This document shows positions 27,910 through 37,209 of a DNA stretch of 64,000 bases, piece by piece. The position numbers were made by a program, and so were the translations under genes. The number at the start of each line of letters is the position of its first letter. The stretch's first letter is position 1. The notes under the pieces were generated by a model. It did not search any database, was not told the origin of the DNA, and saw nothing but the letters and a program-made list of their open reading frames with translations. The stretch is from CSP1-4 sp963777975 (GTDB taxonomy: Bacteria > Chloroflexota > Limnocylindria > Limnocylindrales > CSP1-4). The stretch is from positions 62,001 through 126,000 of the forward strand of contig CAVZSO010000010.1 in assembly GCA_963777975.1 (NCBI GenBank), read 5' to 3'.

Positions 27910-28731
27910 ATGGACAAGACGACCGTGGCTGAAGCGACCGAGCAGGCATCGACGACCGACCGACCGGAGCCTGCGACGACCGCGCCCGAGTCGGTGGCGA
28001 CCCCGGGCCAGCCCGCCAGCCGTGCGGACAGCAACTGGTCTCGTCCGGTCGATCGCCTGGCCACTGGCGCCGTGCCATCGAGCGCGATGAACCTGAATGT
28101 CGACGGACGGCGGCTGGTGGGACCGGTGCAGGGCTTCGGCCAGCTGTGGCAGAAGCGGTACGAGGTCCGCCTCGATGGCGCCGACGTGACGCCGGAGGCG
28201 GTCATCGCGACCTGGAAGGCCGAGTTCGGCTCGTTCTGGCCCAAGGGCAACCGCTTCTACGGCCCCATCACCAGCCTCGCGCCGGGCGAGGTCGCGCTCC
28301 TCAACCTGGCCATGCCCGGCCGCCAGACCCTCTCGACCGGCGTCATGGTCATCTACGCCGACGAGGAGTCGTTCACCTTCATGACCCCAGAGGGACACAT
28401 GTTCGCGTCGTGGATCACCTTCAGCGCCCTGCGCCAGGAGGGTGTCACCGTGCCGCGCATCGAGGTCCTGCTGCGCGCCAACGACCCGCTCTATGAAGTC
28501 GGGATGAGCCTCTTCGGCCACAAGCAGGAGAACGCGTTCTGGGTCGCGACGCTCCACAATCTGGCCACGAGGTTCGGCGTCGACGCGCAGGCGACGATGG
28601 AGCAGACCTGCGTCGACGCGCGCCGCCAGTGGAACAACGCCGGCAATATCCGGCACAACGCCGCCATCCGATCGGGGATCTACCGCATGACCCATCCACG
28701 CGTCTGGTTCGGACAGCCCGACACGCAGTGA
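27910..28731 (+). CDS. Conserved protein of unknown function after the STAS genes
   Basis: This 273-residue soluble protein is not recognised with certainty. Residues 1-60 are low-complexity (Thr, Glu, Pro, Ala). The rest is an ordered alpha/beta domain with the segments FWPKGNRFYGPITSLAPGEV, LSTGVMVIYADEESFTFMTP and EGHMFASWITFSAL. These recall a SRPBCC/DUF1990-like lipid-binding barrel, but weakly. No membrane helix or catalytic triad is seen. It begins 32 bases after the second STAS gene and may share its transcript, which makes it a possible target or effector of the switch. The spacing also allows a separate role together with the FAD enzyme downstream. Confidence 0.6.
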   Translation: MDKTTVAEATEQASTTDRPEPATTAPESVATPGQPASRADSNWSRPVDRLATGAVPSSAMNLNVDGRRLVGPVQGFGQLWQKRYEVRLDGADVTPEAVIATWKAEFGSFWPKGNRFYGPITSLAPGEVALLNLAMPGRQTLSTGVMVIYADEESFTFMTPEGHMFASWITFSALRQEGVTVPRIEVLLRANDPLYEVGMSLFGHKQENAFWVATLHNLATRFGVDAQATMEQTCVDARRQWNNAGNIRHNAAIRSGIYRMTHPRVWFGQPDTQ

Positions 28732-28771
28732 CGGTGCCGACTCCGGCCGATGAGCCGCCGAGGGGCGTCGC

Positions 28772-30211
28772 GTGACCCGCGACGCCCCCGATGCTGTCGT
28801 CGTCGGATCCGGCCCCAACGGGCTCGCGGCCGCCATCACCCTTGCCCAGGCGGGCCGATCGGTCGTCGTCTACGAAGGTGCCGAGACGATCGGCGGGGGC
28901 ATGCGCAGCGCCGAGCTGACCCTGCCGGGCATCGTCCACGACGTCTGCTCGACCATCCAGGGCACGTCGCTCGCCTCCCCGTTCTTCCGGGCCCTCGACC
29001 TGCCGAGCCTCGGCGTCGAGCTCCTCCATCCCGGCGCGCCGGTCGCGCACCCCCTCGATGACGGCCGCGTGGCCATGCTCGAGCGGTCCGTCGCCGCGAC
29101 CGCGACCGGCCTTGGGATCGACGCCGATCGCTATCGCCACCTCATGGCGCCGCTCGTGCGCGACGCGGACAAGCTGATGCCCTTCGTGCTCGGCCCGTTC
29201 GACCCCTTCCCGCGCCACCCGCTGGCCGCGGCCCGCTTCGGCTTCGCCGCCCTGCGCTCCGCGAAGAGCCTGGCGGGCAGCTTCCACGACGAGCTCGCAC
29301 CGGCGCTGATGACCGGCTTGAGCGGGCACGCCATGGTCCCCCTCGGGCAGCCGCTGACCTCCGCCTTCGGGCTCGTGCTCGGCATCTCCGCCCACGCGTA
29401 TGGCTGGCCGGTCGTGCGCGGCGGGACCCAGGTCATGGCCGATGCGATGGCGGCCCGCCTCCGCTCGCTCGGCGGCGAGATCGTCACCGGCCGACCCGAT
29501 CGCCTCGCTCGACGAGCTGCCCGCGGCCCGGGCGATCCTCTTCGACACCACGCCGCGCGCCCTGGCCGCCATCGCCGGCGACCGGCTGCCCGATCGCTAT
29601 CGGCGACGCATCGAGGGCTTCCGCTACGGGGCCGGCATCTTCAAGCTCGACTGGGCCCTGGACGGCCCGATCCCGTGGCGGACCGAGTCGGTCGGGCGCG
29701 CTGGGACCGTCCACCTGGGTGGCACCTGGCGCGAGGTCGCGGCGGCCGAGGACGACGTGACGCACCGTCGGCATCCGGACCGACCGTTCGTCATCCTCGT
29801 CCAGGCATCGCAAGGCCGACCCCTCGCGAGCCCCACAGGGCCGTGAGACGGGTTGGGCGTACTGCCATGTGCCCAACGGCTCGACGGTCGACATGACCGA
29901 GCGCATCGAGGCACAGGTCGAGCGCTTCGCGCCGGGCTTCCGCGACCGCATCCTCGCTCGCGCCGTGCGCAGCCCGGCGCAGCTCGAGCACGACAACCCG
30001 AACTACATCGGCGGCGACATCAACGGCGGCATCCAGGACTGGCGCCAGCTGTTCACGCGGCCGGTCGCGAAGATCGATCCCGTACGCGACGCCCACCCGC
30101 GGGCTCTACCTCTGCTCGTCGTCGACTCCGCCGGGTGGCGGCGTGCACGGCATGTGCGGCGTCTGGGCCGCGCGATCGGCGCTGAAGCGGGAGTTCGGGA
30201 TCCGCGCCTGA
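28772..30211 (+). CDS. CrtI/phytoene desaturase-like FAD oxidoreductase (frameshifted)
   Basis: This flavoprotein of about 478 residues begins with the dinucleotide-binding motif VVVGSGPNGLAAAITLAQAG and the following GGGMRSAELTLPGIVHDVCS, typical of phytoene desaturase-like NAD(P)/FAD oxidoreductases. The substrate and cap regions follow (for example GGTQVMADAMAARLRSLGGE). The C-terminal FAD-binding segment is GVHGMCGVWAARSALKREFG. Frame changes near 29490, 29820 and 30080 are bridged by clear homology. No carotenoid synthase or other pigment gene is nearby, so the substrate is open. The GTG at 28772 is used as start. Confidence 0.8.
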
Positions 30212-30264
30212 CGATCCATCAGGCGCGCGCACGCGTCGCCGAGCGGCCGATCGCAGGGACCGCA

Positions 30265-31443
30265 TCAGGCGATCTCGCGTCGGATCGTCCGTGCCGCCAG
30301 GACCACGAACAGGACGGCCACGCCGGCCAGGAAGAGCAGGTCGACCTGGACGACCGATGAACCCAGCGTGGCGCCCTTGATCATCACCTCGCGCAGGCCC
30401 TCGATGGCGTAGGTCATCGGCATCAGGTGGGAGATGGGCTGCAGGATCGGGGGCAGCGCGGCGACCGGGAAGAGGACCCCGCTGAGCAGGGCTTGCGGCA
30501 CGATGACGATGGGGATGAACTGGATGATCTGCAGCTCGGTCCGGGCATAGGTCGACAGGAAGACGCCCAGGTTGACGGCGCCCAGCGCGGCCAGGAGCGT
30601 GATGCCATAGACGAGCGCCGGGCTGCCGGCGGTCGGCACGCCCAGTCCGACGGTGAACGAGGGCAGCGGCCCGATGGCCGGGACGGTGACCTGCGAGAGG
30701 AGCCAGATGAGCAGCAGGGCGACCTGCACCACGGCCAGCACGCCGAAGCCGAGGCTGTAGCCGGTCACGATCTCGCCCCGCGTGACGGGCGTGGCGAGCA
30801 GTCGCTCCAGGGTGCCGCCGACCCGCTCGCGCAGGAAGCTGACGCCGGTCAGCACGAAGACGAAGAAGTACGAGAAGAAGGCCACGAAGGCCGGCGCGAA
30901 GAGGTCGAGGACATCCGCGTCGGCCGAGCCGTAGACGACCTGATGCTCGATGGCGAGGTGCGGGACGGTCGTGCCCGGCGGTGCCAGGGCGCCGACGGCG
31001 TCGCCGATCGCGGACTGCAGATCGCCGACGTAGCCGCCCTCCTGCGCCGAGTTGACGCCGGCCGTCAGGACGACGAGGGTGCCCGTGCCCGCCGACAGGC
31101 CGGCAGCGAAGCCGTCGGGGATGACGACGGCAAGATCGACGCGGTCGTCCTGGATGGCCTGCCGAGCGGTCGCTTCGTCGGCGTTCGCGCCGAGGTCGAC
31201 GATCACGAGGCTGCCGTCACGGGTCGCCGCATCGGAGATGGCGGACGCGACGATCGGACCGACCTGCTGGTCGATCGCCACGACCGCGATCCGCGGCTCG
31301 GGCGCGTCCTGCTCACGCAGGATGAAGGCCAGCAACCCGGTGATGACGATGGGCGCGATGAAGAGGAGGGCCAGCGAGCGGTGATCGCGGCGCAGCTCTT
31401 CGAGCAGCCGCCGGCAGACGGCCAGCGCCCGACGCGGCCTCAC
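30265..31443 (-). CDS. ABC-2 type transporter permease
   Basis: This 392-residue membrane subunit has one N-terminal helix (ALLFIAPIVITGLLAFIL), a large extracytoplasmic domain at about residues 45-190, and five more helices at about 195-390. The segment VGGTLERLLATPVTRGEIVTGY before the second helix group is the usual signature of ABC2_membrane_3 exporters (DrrB/YhhJ type). Its GTG start overlaps the stop of the ATPase gene by GTGA, so both are translated together. It is probably an exporter of a drug or lipid. Confidence 0.88.
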   Translation of the reverse strand: MRPRRALAVCRRLLEELRRDHRSLALLFIAPIVITGLLAFILREQDAPEPRIAVVAIDQQVGPIVASAISDAATRDGSLVIVDLGANADEATARQAIQDDRVDLAVVIPDGFAAGLSAGTGTLVVLTAGVNSAQEGGYVGDLQSAIGDAVGALAPPGTTVPHLAIEHQVVYGSADADVLDLFAPAFVAFFSYFFVFVLTGVSFLRERVGGTLERLLATPVTRGEIVTGYSLGFGVLAVVQVALLLIWLLSQVTVPAIGPLPSFTVGLGVPTAGSPALVYGITLLAALGAVNLGVFLSTYARTELQIIQFIPIVIVPQALLSGVLFPVAALPPILQPISHLMPMTYAIEGLREVMIKGATLGSSVVQVDLLFLAGVAVLFVVLAARTIRREIA

Positions 31444-32240
31444 GGCTGCTCGCCCGCTGATGTGCCGACGGACGCACCCTGCTCCGCGTAGCGCAGGAAG
31501 GCTTGCTCGAGGTCATCCGTCCCGGCACCCGCCCGCAGGTCCCTGCCCGTGCCGCGGGCGATGACGCGGCCCTCGCGCATGAAGACCAGCTCGTCGCAGC
31601 GATCGGCCTCGTCCATCACGTGGCTGGAGATGACGAACGTCGTGCCCGTCGAAGCGATGGTGCGGAAGTGGTCCCAGAACTGGACGCGCAGGGCGGGATC
31701 GATGCCCACCGTCGGCTCGTCGAGGAAGGCGATCGGCGGCGTGTGGACGAGGGCACAGGCCAGGGACAGGCGCCGGCGCATGCCGCCCGACAGCTCGCCG
31801 GCCAGCGTCGTCGTGCGACCGTCGAGCTCGACCAGCCGCAACGCGTCGAGCATCGCGCCGCGATCGGTGACGCCATACAGCGTGGCGAAGAAGCGGACGT
31901 TCTCGAAGACGGACAGCTCGCCGTAGATGCCGTCGGCCTGGGTCATGTAGCCGATGCGCGCGAGGTTGGTCCGCGACGGCATCGGGATGCCGAGCACGCG
32001 CGCCTGGCCGGAGCTGGGCCTGGCCAGGCCGGTCAGCAGGCGGATGAGCGTCGTCTTGCCCGAGCCGTTGGGCCCCAGCAGGCCGTAGATGCGACCTGCC
32101 GGCAGCGACAGGGTGATCCCGTCCACCGCCTGGATGGCGCCGAAGGACTTGCGCAGCTCGGCGGCCTCGACCGCCGGCGTGGCCGGGACTGGCGACTGCG
32201 GATCGACCCCAGGTTCGACCTGACTTGTCACGACATGCAT
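31440..32240 (-). CDS. ABC transporter ATP-binding protein (DrrA-like)
   Basis: This is a 266-residue nucleotide-binding subunit. Walker A is GLLGPNGSGKTTLIRLL, the Q-loop is in YMTQADGIYGEL, the signature is LSGGMRRRLSLACAL, Walker B is PIAFLDEPTVGIDP and the H-loop is VISSHVMDEADRCD. It resembles DrrA-type ATPases of ABC-2 exporters. The ATG at 32240 is only 10 bases from the divergent TetR start, and both lie in one palindrome. A later start at the GTG of codon 4 is possible. Confidence 0.88.
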   Translation of the reverse strand: MHVVTSQVEPGVDPQSPVPATPAVEAAELRKSFGAIQAVDGITLSLPAGRIYGLLGPNGSGKTTLIRLLTGLARPSSGQARVLGIPMPSRTNLARIGYMTQADGIYGELSVFENVRFFATLYGVTDRGAMLDALRLVELDGRTTTLAGELSGGMRRRLSLACALVHTPPIAFLDEPTVGIDPALRVQFWDHFRTIASTGTTFVISSHVMDEADRCDELVFMREGRVIARGTGRDLRAGAGTDDLEQAFLRYAEQGASVGTSAGEQP

Positions 32241-32249
32241 ACTAGTATG
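32238..32249. promoter_or_regulatory. Palindromic operator between the ABC exporter and tetR genes
   Basis: The perfect 12-base palindrome CATACTAGTATG fills the gap between the divergent start codons (ATG at 32240 on the minus strand and at 32251 on the plus strand). Such a site between a TetR gene and its exporter is the usual arrangement for joint repression. A TTGACA reading toward the ABC genes lies at 32257-32252, without a clear -10 at normal spacing. Confidence 0.55.
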
Positions 32250-32250
32250 G

Positions 32251-33275
32251 ATGTCAAGACAGACAGCGGCCGAACGGTCGCCGGCGAGGGTACGACGGAC
32301 CCCGACCGGGACCGACCAGACGCGCCAACGGATCCTCGATGCAGCCGAGGTCGAGCTTCGTGCGGGAAGCCTGTCGGCGACCCGAGTCGCCACCCGCGCC
32401 GGTGTCAGCCGCCAGGCCGTCTACTACCACTTCGGCCGGCTGGGCGAGCTGCGAGCCGCGCTGGCCGAGCGCGGTCACGCCGTGCCCGGACGAGCCCGAG
32501 GGAACGTCCCGCCAGCGGATCATCGAGGCCGCCGTCCGCGTCATGTCGCGACCCGACGGACGCGACAGCTTCGACGCCATCGCCGACGAAGCCGGCGTCA
32601 CCCGCGGCGCGCTCTATCACCACTTCGGCGACAAGCGGACGTTGCTCATCGCGGTCGCCGAGCGGGTCATCCCCAGCGATGCCTTCCCCGCCGAGCTGGC
32701 GCGTTCCGAGGGCCATACCCGATCGCGATCGCCTGGTCGGTCTGCTGCGCGTCTACGAGGCGGAGCTGCTCGCGCGCGGAGAGCTCATCCGTGGCCTCAT
32801 GACGCGTGCCAGGTCGGAGCCGTTGCTGGCCGAAGTGCTCGCGGGCGAGATCATCGGCCGGGTCGGCAGCGTCCTCTTTCCCTGGTTCCAGGAGCGCATG
32901 ACGGCCGGCGTCTTCCGGCCGGTGCACCCGGCACTCGCCCTTCAGCTGCTGATCACGCCCATCGCGCTGCGGGTCATCGGCGAACCGATGTTCCTCGCCT
33001 TGCGCAGCGTCGGCGTGCCGACGGCAGCCGACGACCTGGAGTCGTGGGTCGACCTCATCCTGGCCGGCCTCGGAGCCGACGCGACGCACGTCAGCCGACC
33101 CGGGCGTCTGACCGAACCGCGGTACCGGATACCCATCCCGTTAGGTCGGGCGGTTCCGGCCCGGTTCGCGCTCTTCGAGCGCCCAGTGGATGCCGTGTGC
33201 CGTCATGGCGGTCAGGTACGGGTCGGCCGGGAAGGACTCCGGCCCGAGCACGCCGGCACCGCTCCAGGCGCCTGA
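32251..33275 (+). CDS. TetR-family regulator with two tandem HTH domains (frameshifted)
   Basis: Two complete TetR N-terminal domains follow each other. The first reads TRQRILDAAEVELRAGSLSA and VATRAGVSRQAVYYHFG. The second, about 75 residues later, reads RQRIIEAAVRVMSRPDGRDS and IADEAGVTRGALYHHFGDKR. The helical C-terminal domain follows (LLRVYEAELLARGELIRGL ... SWVDLILAGLG). The frame changes near 32490, between the two HTH domains, and near 32720. If these are errors, this is one protein with doubled DNA-binding domains; otherwise the first HTH is a truncated gene. The last frame stops at 33275, but a TGA near 33112 in another frame is the likelier end. It is divergent from the ABC exporter and probably represses it. 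Confidence 0.7.
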
Positions 33276-34400
33276 CGAGAGCATCTCCATGGCGATGACC
33301 GGATTGAAGCCGGTCTGCCAGCCGACGGCCTGCAGGCCGAGGTCGCGCCAGCAGTCCTCGCCTACGGTCTTCTGGTAGAGGTAGACCTCGCGCGCCTGAC
33401 CGTCCTTGCGGCCGATGACCCAGGTCCCGACGATGGCCCGGCCGAACATCCGATCGCCGACCGTGGCCGGGTCGGGCGTCAGGGCAGCCACGACGTCGCG
33501 CGGCGCCACCTCGACACCCTTGACCCTGATCGGCTTCGTCGAGTCGAGGCCGAGGCGGTGGAGCGTCTTGAGGATGGCGATGAAGTCGGCTCCGAGGGCG
33601 TACTTGAAGGTCACCTTCCGACAGTCGATGACGCGCGGCACGAGCATCACCTCCTCGTGCTCGACGTTGACGCACTCGACCGGGCCGATGCCCTCGGGAA
33701 AGTCGAACGCCTCCGGCGCCGAGAACGGCTCGGTCGTGTAGAGGCCACGACCCCGCTCCCAGATGATGGGCGGGTTGAGGCACTCCTCGATCGTCGTCCA
33801 GATGCTGAAGACCGGCGCGAAGGGATAGCCGCGGATCTCCAGGTCGCCGCCGTCCCGGACGTGGATCTCGTCGATCTCGTCGAACAGGGTGTCGGCCGCG
33901 AAGCGGGCGAAGACGTCGGTCAGGCCCGGGTCCATGCCGGTGCCCAGGATCGCCAGGCGACCGGCGGCCTGCCACTGGTCGTGCTTCGGGAACTGGTGGT
34001 CGGCCAGCGGCACGCCGACCTGGTTGAAGGGGTCGGTCGGGTGCGGCTCGGACAGGCTGGTGGCCATGTCGAGGTAGCCCACGCCGGCCTCGAAGGCGCC
34101 GTCGAAGATGGCCGGGATGAAGCGCGGGTCGGCCGCGTTCATGACCAGGTCCACGCCGTGCTTCCGAGCCAGCGCGACGACCTGTGACTGGTCGCGGGCA
34201 TCGATGCGCTCGACCGGGAAGCGGCGAGCGGCCGCGCTGTCAGCGTCCCCGCCACCGACACGAGCCTGGACCCGAGTGGCGCGCTCGAGGTCGTAGTCGG
34301 CGAGGACCATCGTCTCGATCCAGGGACGCTCGCGCGAGATGACGGCGATCGCTTCGCCGACCGTGCCGACGCCGACCAGGAGGACCTTGAGCGGACGCAT
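33141..34400 (-). CDS. Saccharopine dehydrogenase-family protein
   Basis: This is a 419-residue NAD(P)-binding protein. The Rossmann motif is VLLVGVGTVGEAIAVISRER. The family features LVMNAADPRFIPAIFDGAFE, GYLDMATSLSEPHPTDP and AILGTGMDPGLTDVFARFA follow. The family contains saccharopine and lysine dehydrogenases and reductases of unknown substrate. The ATG at 34400 overlaps the stop of the paaD-like gene, so it is the last gene of the paa operon. A role in phenylacetate breakdown is not known for this family; it may act on another carbonyl or amino substrate. Confidence 0.8.
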   Translation of the reverse strand: MRPLKVLLVGVGTVGEAIAVISRERPWIETMVLADYDLERATRVQARVGGGDADSAAARRFPVERIDARDQSQVVALARKHGVDLVMNAADPRFIPAIFDGAFEAGVGYLDMATSLSEPHPTDPFNQVGVPLADHQFPKHDQWQAAGRLAILGTGMDPGLTDVFARFAADTLFDEIDEIHVRDGGDLEIRGYPFAPVFSIWTTIEECLNPPIIWERGRGLYTTEPFSAPEAFDFPEGIGPVECVNVEHEEVMLVPRVIDCRKVTFKYALGADFIAILKTLHRLGLDSTKPIRVKGVEVAPRDVVAALTPDPATVGDRMFGRAIVGTWVIGRKDGQAREVYLYQKTVGEDCWRDLGLQAVGWQTGFNPVIAMEMLSSGAWSGAGVLGPESFPADPYLTAMTAHGIHWALEEREPGRNRPT

Positions 34401-34891
34401 CAGACCGGCTTGAAGGCCTCGAACGGCTGGCGGCAGTCGGGGCAGTAGCGGATCGTCCGGCACTGGGTCGGGCCGAAGGCATTCTCCAGGCGCGTCCGTG
34501 ACGAGCCGCAGTGGGGACAGGCGACCGGGGCGTCGAGGCTGATCAACGAGGCACCGCCGTCACCAGGGGGCGCGACGCCCATCGTGCGCAGGCGCCGACG
34601 CCCCTCGGCGCTGATCCGGTCGCTCGTCCAGGGCGGATCGAAGACCGCCTCGACCTCGACCACCGGGGCCAGGCCGGCCAACCGATCGGCGATGGCGGTC
34701 TGCATCACCTCGAGCGCGTGACAGCCGACGAAGGTCGGCAGCAGCTCGACGTGGATGCGCGCCGGACTGGCGGAGACCCGACCGATGAGCCCGAGATCGA
34801 CGACCGAGACCAGCGGCAGCTCGGGATCGGGGACCTCGGCCAGCGCCGACCAGATGCGGGCCTCGAGCTCCGATCGCCGGTCGAGCCTCAC
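34400..34891 (-). CDS. paaD: Phenylacetyl-CoA epoxidase subunit PaaD (MIP18-family, zinc ribbon)
   Basis: This 163-residue protein has an MIP18/DUF59 domain (WSALAEVPDPELPLVSVVDL ... LLPTFVGCHALEVMQTAI), followed by the C-terminal zinc ribbon of PaaD (VACPHCGSSRTRLENAFGPT, then CRTIRYCPDCRQPFEAFKP). PaaD is needed for maturation of the PaaABCE epoxidase, probably for cofactor or metal assembly. The GTG at 34891 is the best start after the stop of paaC at 34938; the frame is open further upstream but only as an overlap. It is fourth in the minus-strand paa operon. Confidence 0.85.
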   Translation of the reverse strand: MRLDRRSELEARIWSALAEVPDPELPLVSVVDLGLIGRVSASPARIHVELLPTFVGCHALEVMQTAIADRLAGLAPVVEVEAVFDPPWTSDRISAEGRRRLRTMGVAPPGDGGASLISLDAPVACPHCGSSRTRLENAFGPTQCRTIRYCPDCRQPFEAFKPV

Positions 34892-34937
34892 CGCCCGACC
34901 GTGGTCGCCTGCTCGACGACGCCGATGATCGGCGCCG

Positions 34938-35729
34938 TCACCAGGCCGCCTCCGGATCGACGCGACGGACCATCGTCGCCTGACCCCACAGCCAGCGGAT
35001 GGCATCGCCGTGGCTCGTCCGACCGTTCGCCGGATCCACCGCCGGGCCGGGCACGGCCAGCCCGAGCTCTCGACAGGTCGCGCCGATGGCCTGCCGCCAG
35101 CGTGCCTCGAGAACGTCGTTGGGAGCTGCGATGACGCCGGCTTCGACCAGCCGATCCTCGCCGGGCAGGGGCGTGAAGACGGTCGCGGCATCCGGCAGCA
35201 GGGCACGCCAGGCGACCTCCAGCCGTGCCCGAGCCTCGCCCGTGTCGTCTGCCAGCCGACGCAGCCAGGCCGAGGCATGCAGCCGGTGATAGACCTCCTC
35301 GCGTCGGATCTTGGCGACGAGCTCCGCCAGCGGCGTGAAGGTCGAGTCGGCGAGCGCCTCGAGTCGGACGGCGTCGGCTTCGTCGTACAGGTAGCGGCGA
35401 GCGATGGTGAAGGCCCAGTCGGTCCGCGGGTGGTCGAGCAGACGGCAGTGGGTGAGCGCCTCGACCTCGCGGTCGTAGGCCAGCGCGTCCGGGTCCTCGC
35501 CGCGCAGCTCGCCGAGCAGCCCCAGCAGCGCGCGGGCGTGGCCGATCTCGTCCTGCGCCAGCGAGCTCATGGCCACGTCCTCCTCGAGGATCGGCGCGAT
35601 GCCGGTCCACTCGGAGTCCCAGTAGCCGAGGATGAGCTCGTCGTCGGCCATCGCGCGCAGGAGCGCCTCCAGCGCGAGCGCCGTCTCCGGCGGGAAGGCG
35701 ATCGCGATGCCTGCCTTCGTGGTCGTCAT
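34938..35729 (-). CDS. paaC: Phenylacetyl-CoA epoxidase structural subunit PaaC
   Basis: This 263-residue ferritin-like protein is the non-catalytic partner of PaaA. It keeps the helical ferritin pattern (SSLAQDEIGHARALLGLLGE ... RREEVYHRLHASAWLRRLAD). It contributes to substrate binding and complex stability in the (PaaAC) core. The ATG at 35729 overlaps the paaB stop (ATGA). Length is normal for the family. Confidence 0.9.
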   Translation of the reverse strand: MTTTKAGIAIAFPPETALALEALLRAMADDELILGYWDSEWTGIAPILEEDVAMSSLAQDEIGHARALLGLLGELRGEDPDALAYDREVEALTHCRLLDHPRTDWAFTIARRYLYDEADAVRLEALADSTFTPLAELVAKIRREEVYHRLHASAWLRRLADDTGEARARLEVAWRALLPDAATVFTPLPGEDRLVEAGVIAAPNDVLEARWRQAIGATCRELGLAVPGPAVDPANGRTSHGDAIRWLWGQATMVRRVDPEAAW

Positions 35730-36088
35730 CGGTCGGACGCCGTCTTCTTGGCGACGCCGGTCCGGGCACGCGCGTCGGCCAGCTTGTCGCGCATGACGTA
35801 GCCGCCGGGCTTCTTGAACGAGCGGTCGAGGGGCGGGGCCAACAGGTCGACGTCGTCGAGCACGGCGATGTCCGCGCGGCGGATGACCCACAGGCGGACG
35901 CTCTCCTGGCGGCGGCCGTACATCTCGCGGGCGTAGTGAAGGGCCAGCTCGGCATCGGGGGCCAGCACGCTGCCGCCGTGCGTCATCGGGTCGCCGTCCT
36001 TCTCCTGGCGGAAGACCTCCCACGGCTCCTGGTGCGCGCTGCGGGGCTCGCCCTCGGGGTAGGCCGACTCGGGCGCCTCGTCGGTCAC
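35726..36088 (-). CDS. paaB: Phenylacetyl-CoA epoxidase subunit PaaB
   Basis: This 120-residue small subunit has the PaaB signature: EPWEVFRQEKDGDPMTHGGS near the start, then DAELALHYAREMYGRRQES and LWVIRRADIAVLDD. The GTG at 36088 directly follows the stop of paaA, eight bases upstream. PaaB bridges the catalytic PaaAC units. The N-terminal extension before the conserved motif is slightly longer than usual. Confidence 0.9.
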   Translation of the reverse strand: MTDEAPESAYPEGEPRSAHQEPWEVFRQEKDGDPMTHGGSVLAPDAELALHYAREMYGRRQESVRLWVIRRADIAVLDDVDLLAPPLDRSFKKPGGYVMRDKLADARARTGVAKKTASDR

Positions 36089-36095
36089 CGCGCCA

Positions 36096-37084
36096 TCAGG
36101 CCGCGAGCGGCACGCCGAGGACCGTCCGGCGCACCCAGGCCGTCTCCTCGCGGTTGAGACGGCGGAACTCGAGCCGTTCCTGGGACATCGGTCCGTGGTT
36201 GGTGACCACGGTGCGCAGCTCGTTCCAGTCCGGCTCCGTGTACGACCAGACGCCGGTCGTCTCGTCGCGCTCGAGCGCGGATCGGGGATGACCAGCCCGA
36301 CCTCGAGCAAGCGCGGCACGTAGATGGTCAGGAACTCCTGGCGCAGCTCCTCGCTCGTCTTGGCCTTGATCCGCCAGTGCAGGTCGCGATCCTTCTCGCG
36401 CGGCGTGCGCGGGCCGTGCATCTGCATCAGCGGACCCCACCATCGATCGAGCGCTTCCTGGGCCATCGCGGACTGCGCGTGCGTGCCGTTGACCAGGGTC
36501 AGCACGACGTCCCGCCCGTGCATGATGTGGACCGACTCCTCCCAGCAGATCTTGCGCATCGTCCGCGCGTACGGCGCGTACGACGAGTCGCGCAACGCCT
36601 GCTGGGCGACGATGGCGGCGGCGTCGACCAGCCAGGCGATGATGCCGACATCGCCCCACGTCCGCGTCGGGTAGTGGAAGACGTTGTGGAACTTCGTCTT
36701 GCCGTCGATCAGGTCGCCGATCATCGCGTCGCGCGACTTGCCGAGGTCCTCGGCCACCCGATAGAGGAGCTGGGCGTGGCCGACCTCGTCCTGGACCTTG
36801 GCCGTCAGGGCCAGCTTGCGTCGCAACGTCGGCGCGCGAAGGAGCCACTCGCGCTCCGGCAGGACGCCCATCAGCTCCGAGTTGGCATGCATCTCGACGA
36901 AGCGCAGGACGCCGATCCGGTACTCATCGGGCATCCAGTCGCCGGCCTCGACCTTGCCACCGGCCGTGACGTGCGCCTCGAACGCCGCATACCGCTCGTC
37001 GTGCGAGAGGGACTCGTCGTTGTGCGGCAGGCGCAGGCGCTCCGAGGGCGGGAGGACCGGGTCGAGCGCCAGCGGGTCGGTCAT
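36096..37084 (-). CDS. paaA: Phenylacetyl-CoA epoxidase catalytic subunit PaaA (one frameshift)
   Basis: This diiron oxygenase of about 329 residues epoxidises the ring of phenylacetyl-CoA. Diiron ligand motifs are visible: KVQDEVGHAQLLYRVAEDLG and RKICWEESVHIMHGRDVVL. The signature PTRTWGDVGIIAWLVDAAAI also fits. Near 36280 the frame changes, and the conserved ending (TGVWSYTEPDWNELRTVVTN ... EETAWVRRTVLGVPLAA) stops at 36096. The ATG at 37084 begins the operon, and 125 bases separate it from a divergent lipoprotein gene. The electron-transfer reductase gene paaE is not in the operon. Confidence 0.9.
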
Positions 37085-37209
37085 CGCGGCTGACAGTACA
37101 CCGGCCCCGTCATCGCCGTCGCCGCGACGGGCAGACTCAAGGGCGACGATGCCCGTGGCTCGGATCGGTCGCGGGCAGGGTTCCGCATGCCGGGCGTACG
37201 ATCGAGGCC

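Noticed and set aside
32252..32257. TTGACA on the minus strand as the -35 of the ABC exporter promoter
   Set aside because: No -10-like sequence lies 15-19 bases downstream, so only the operator palindrome is reported.
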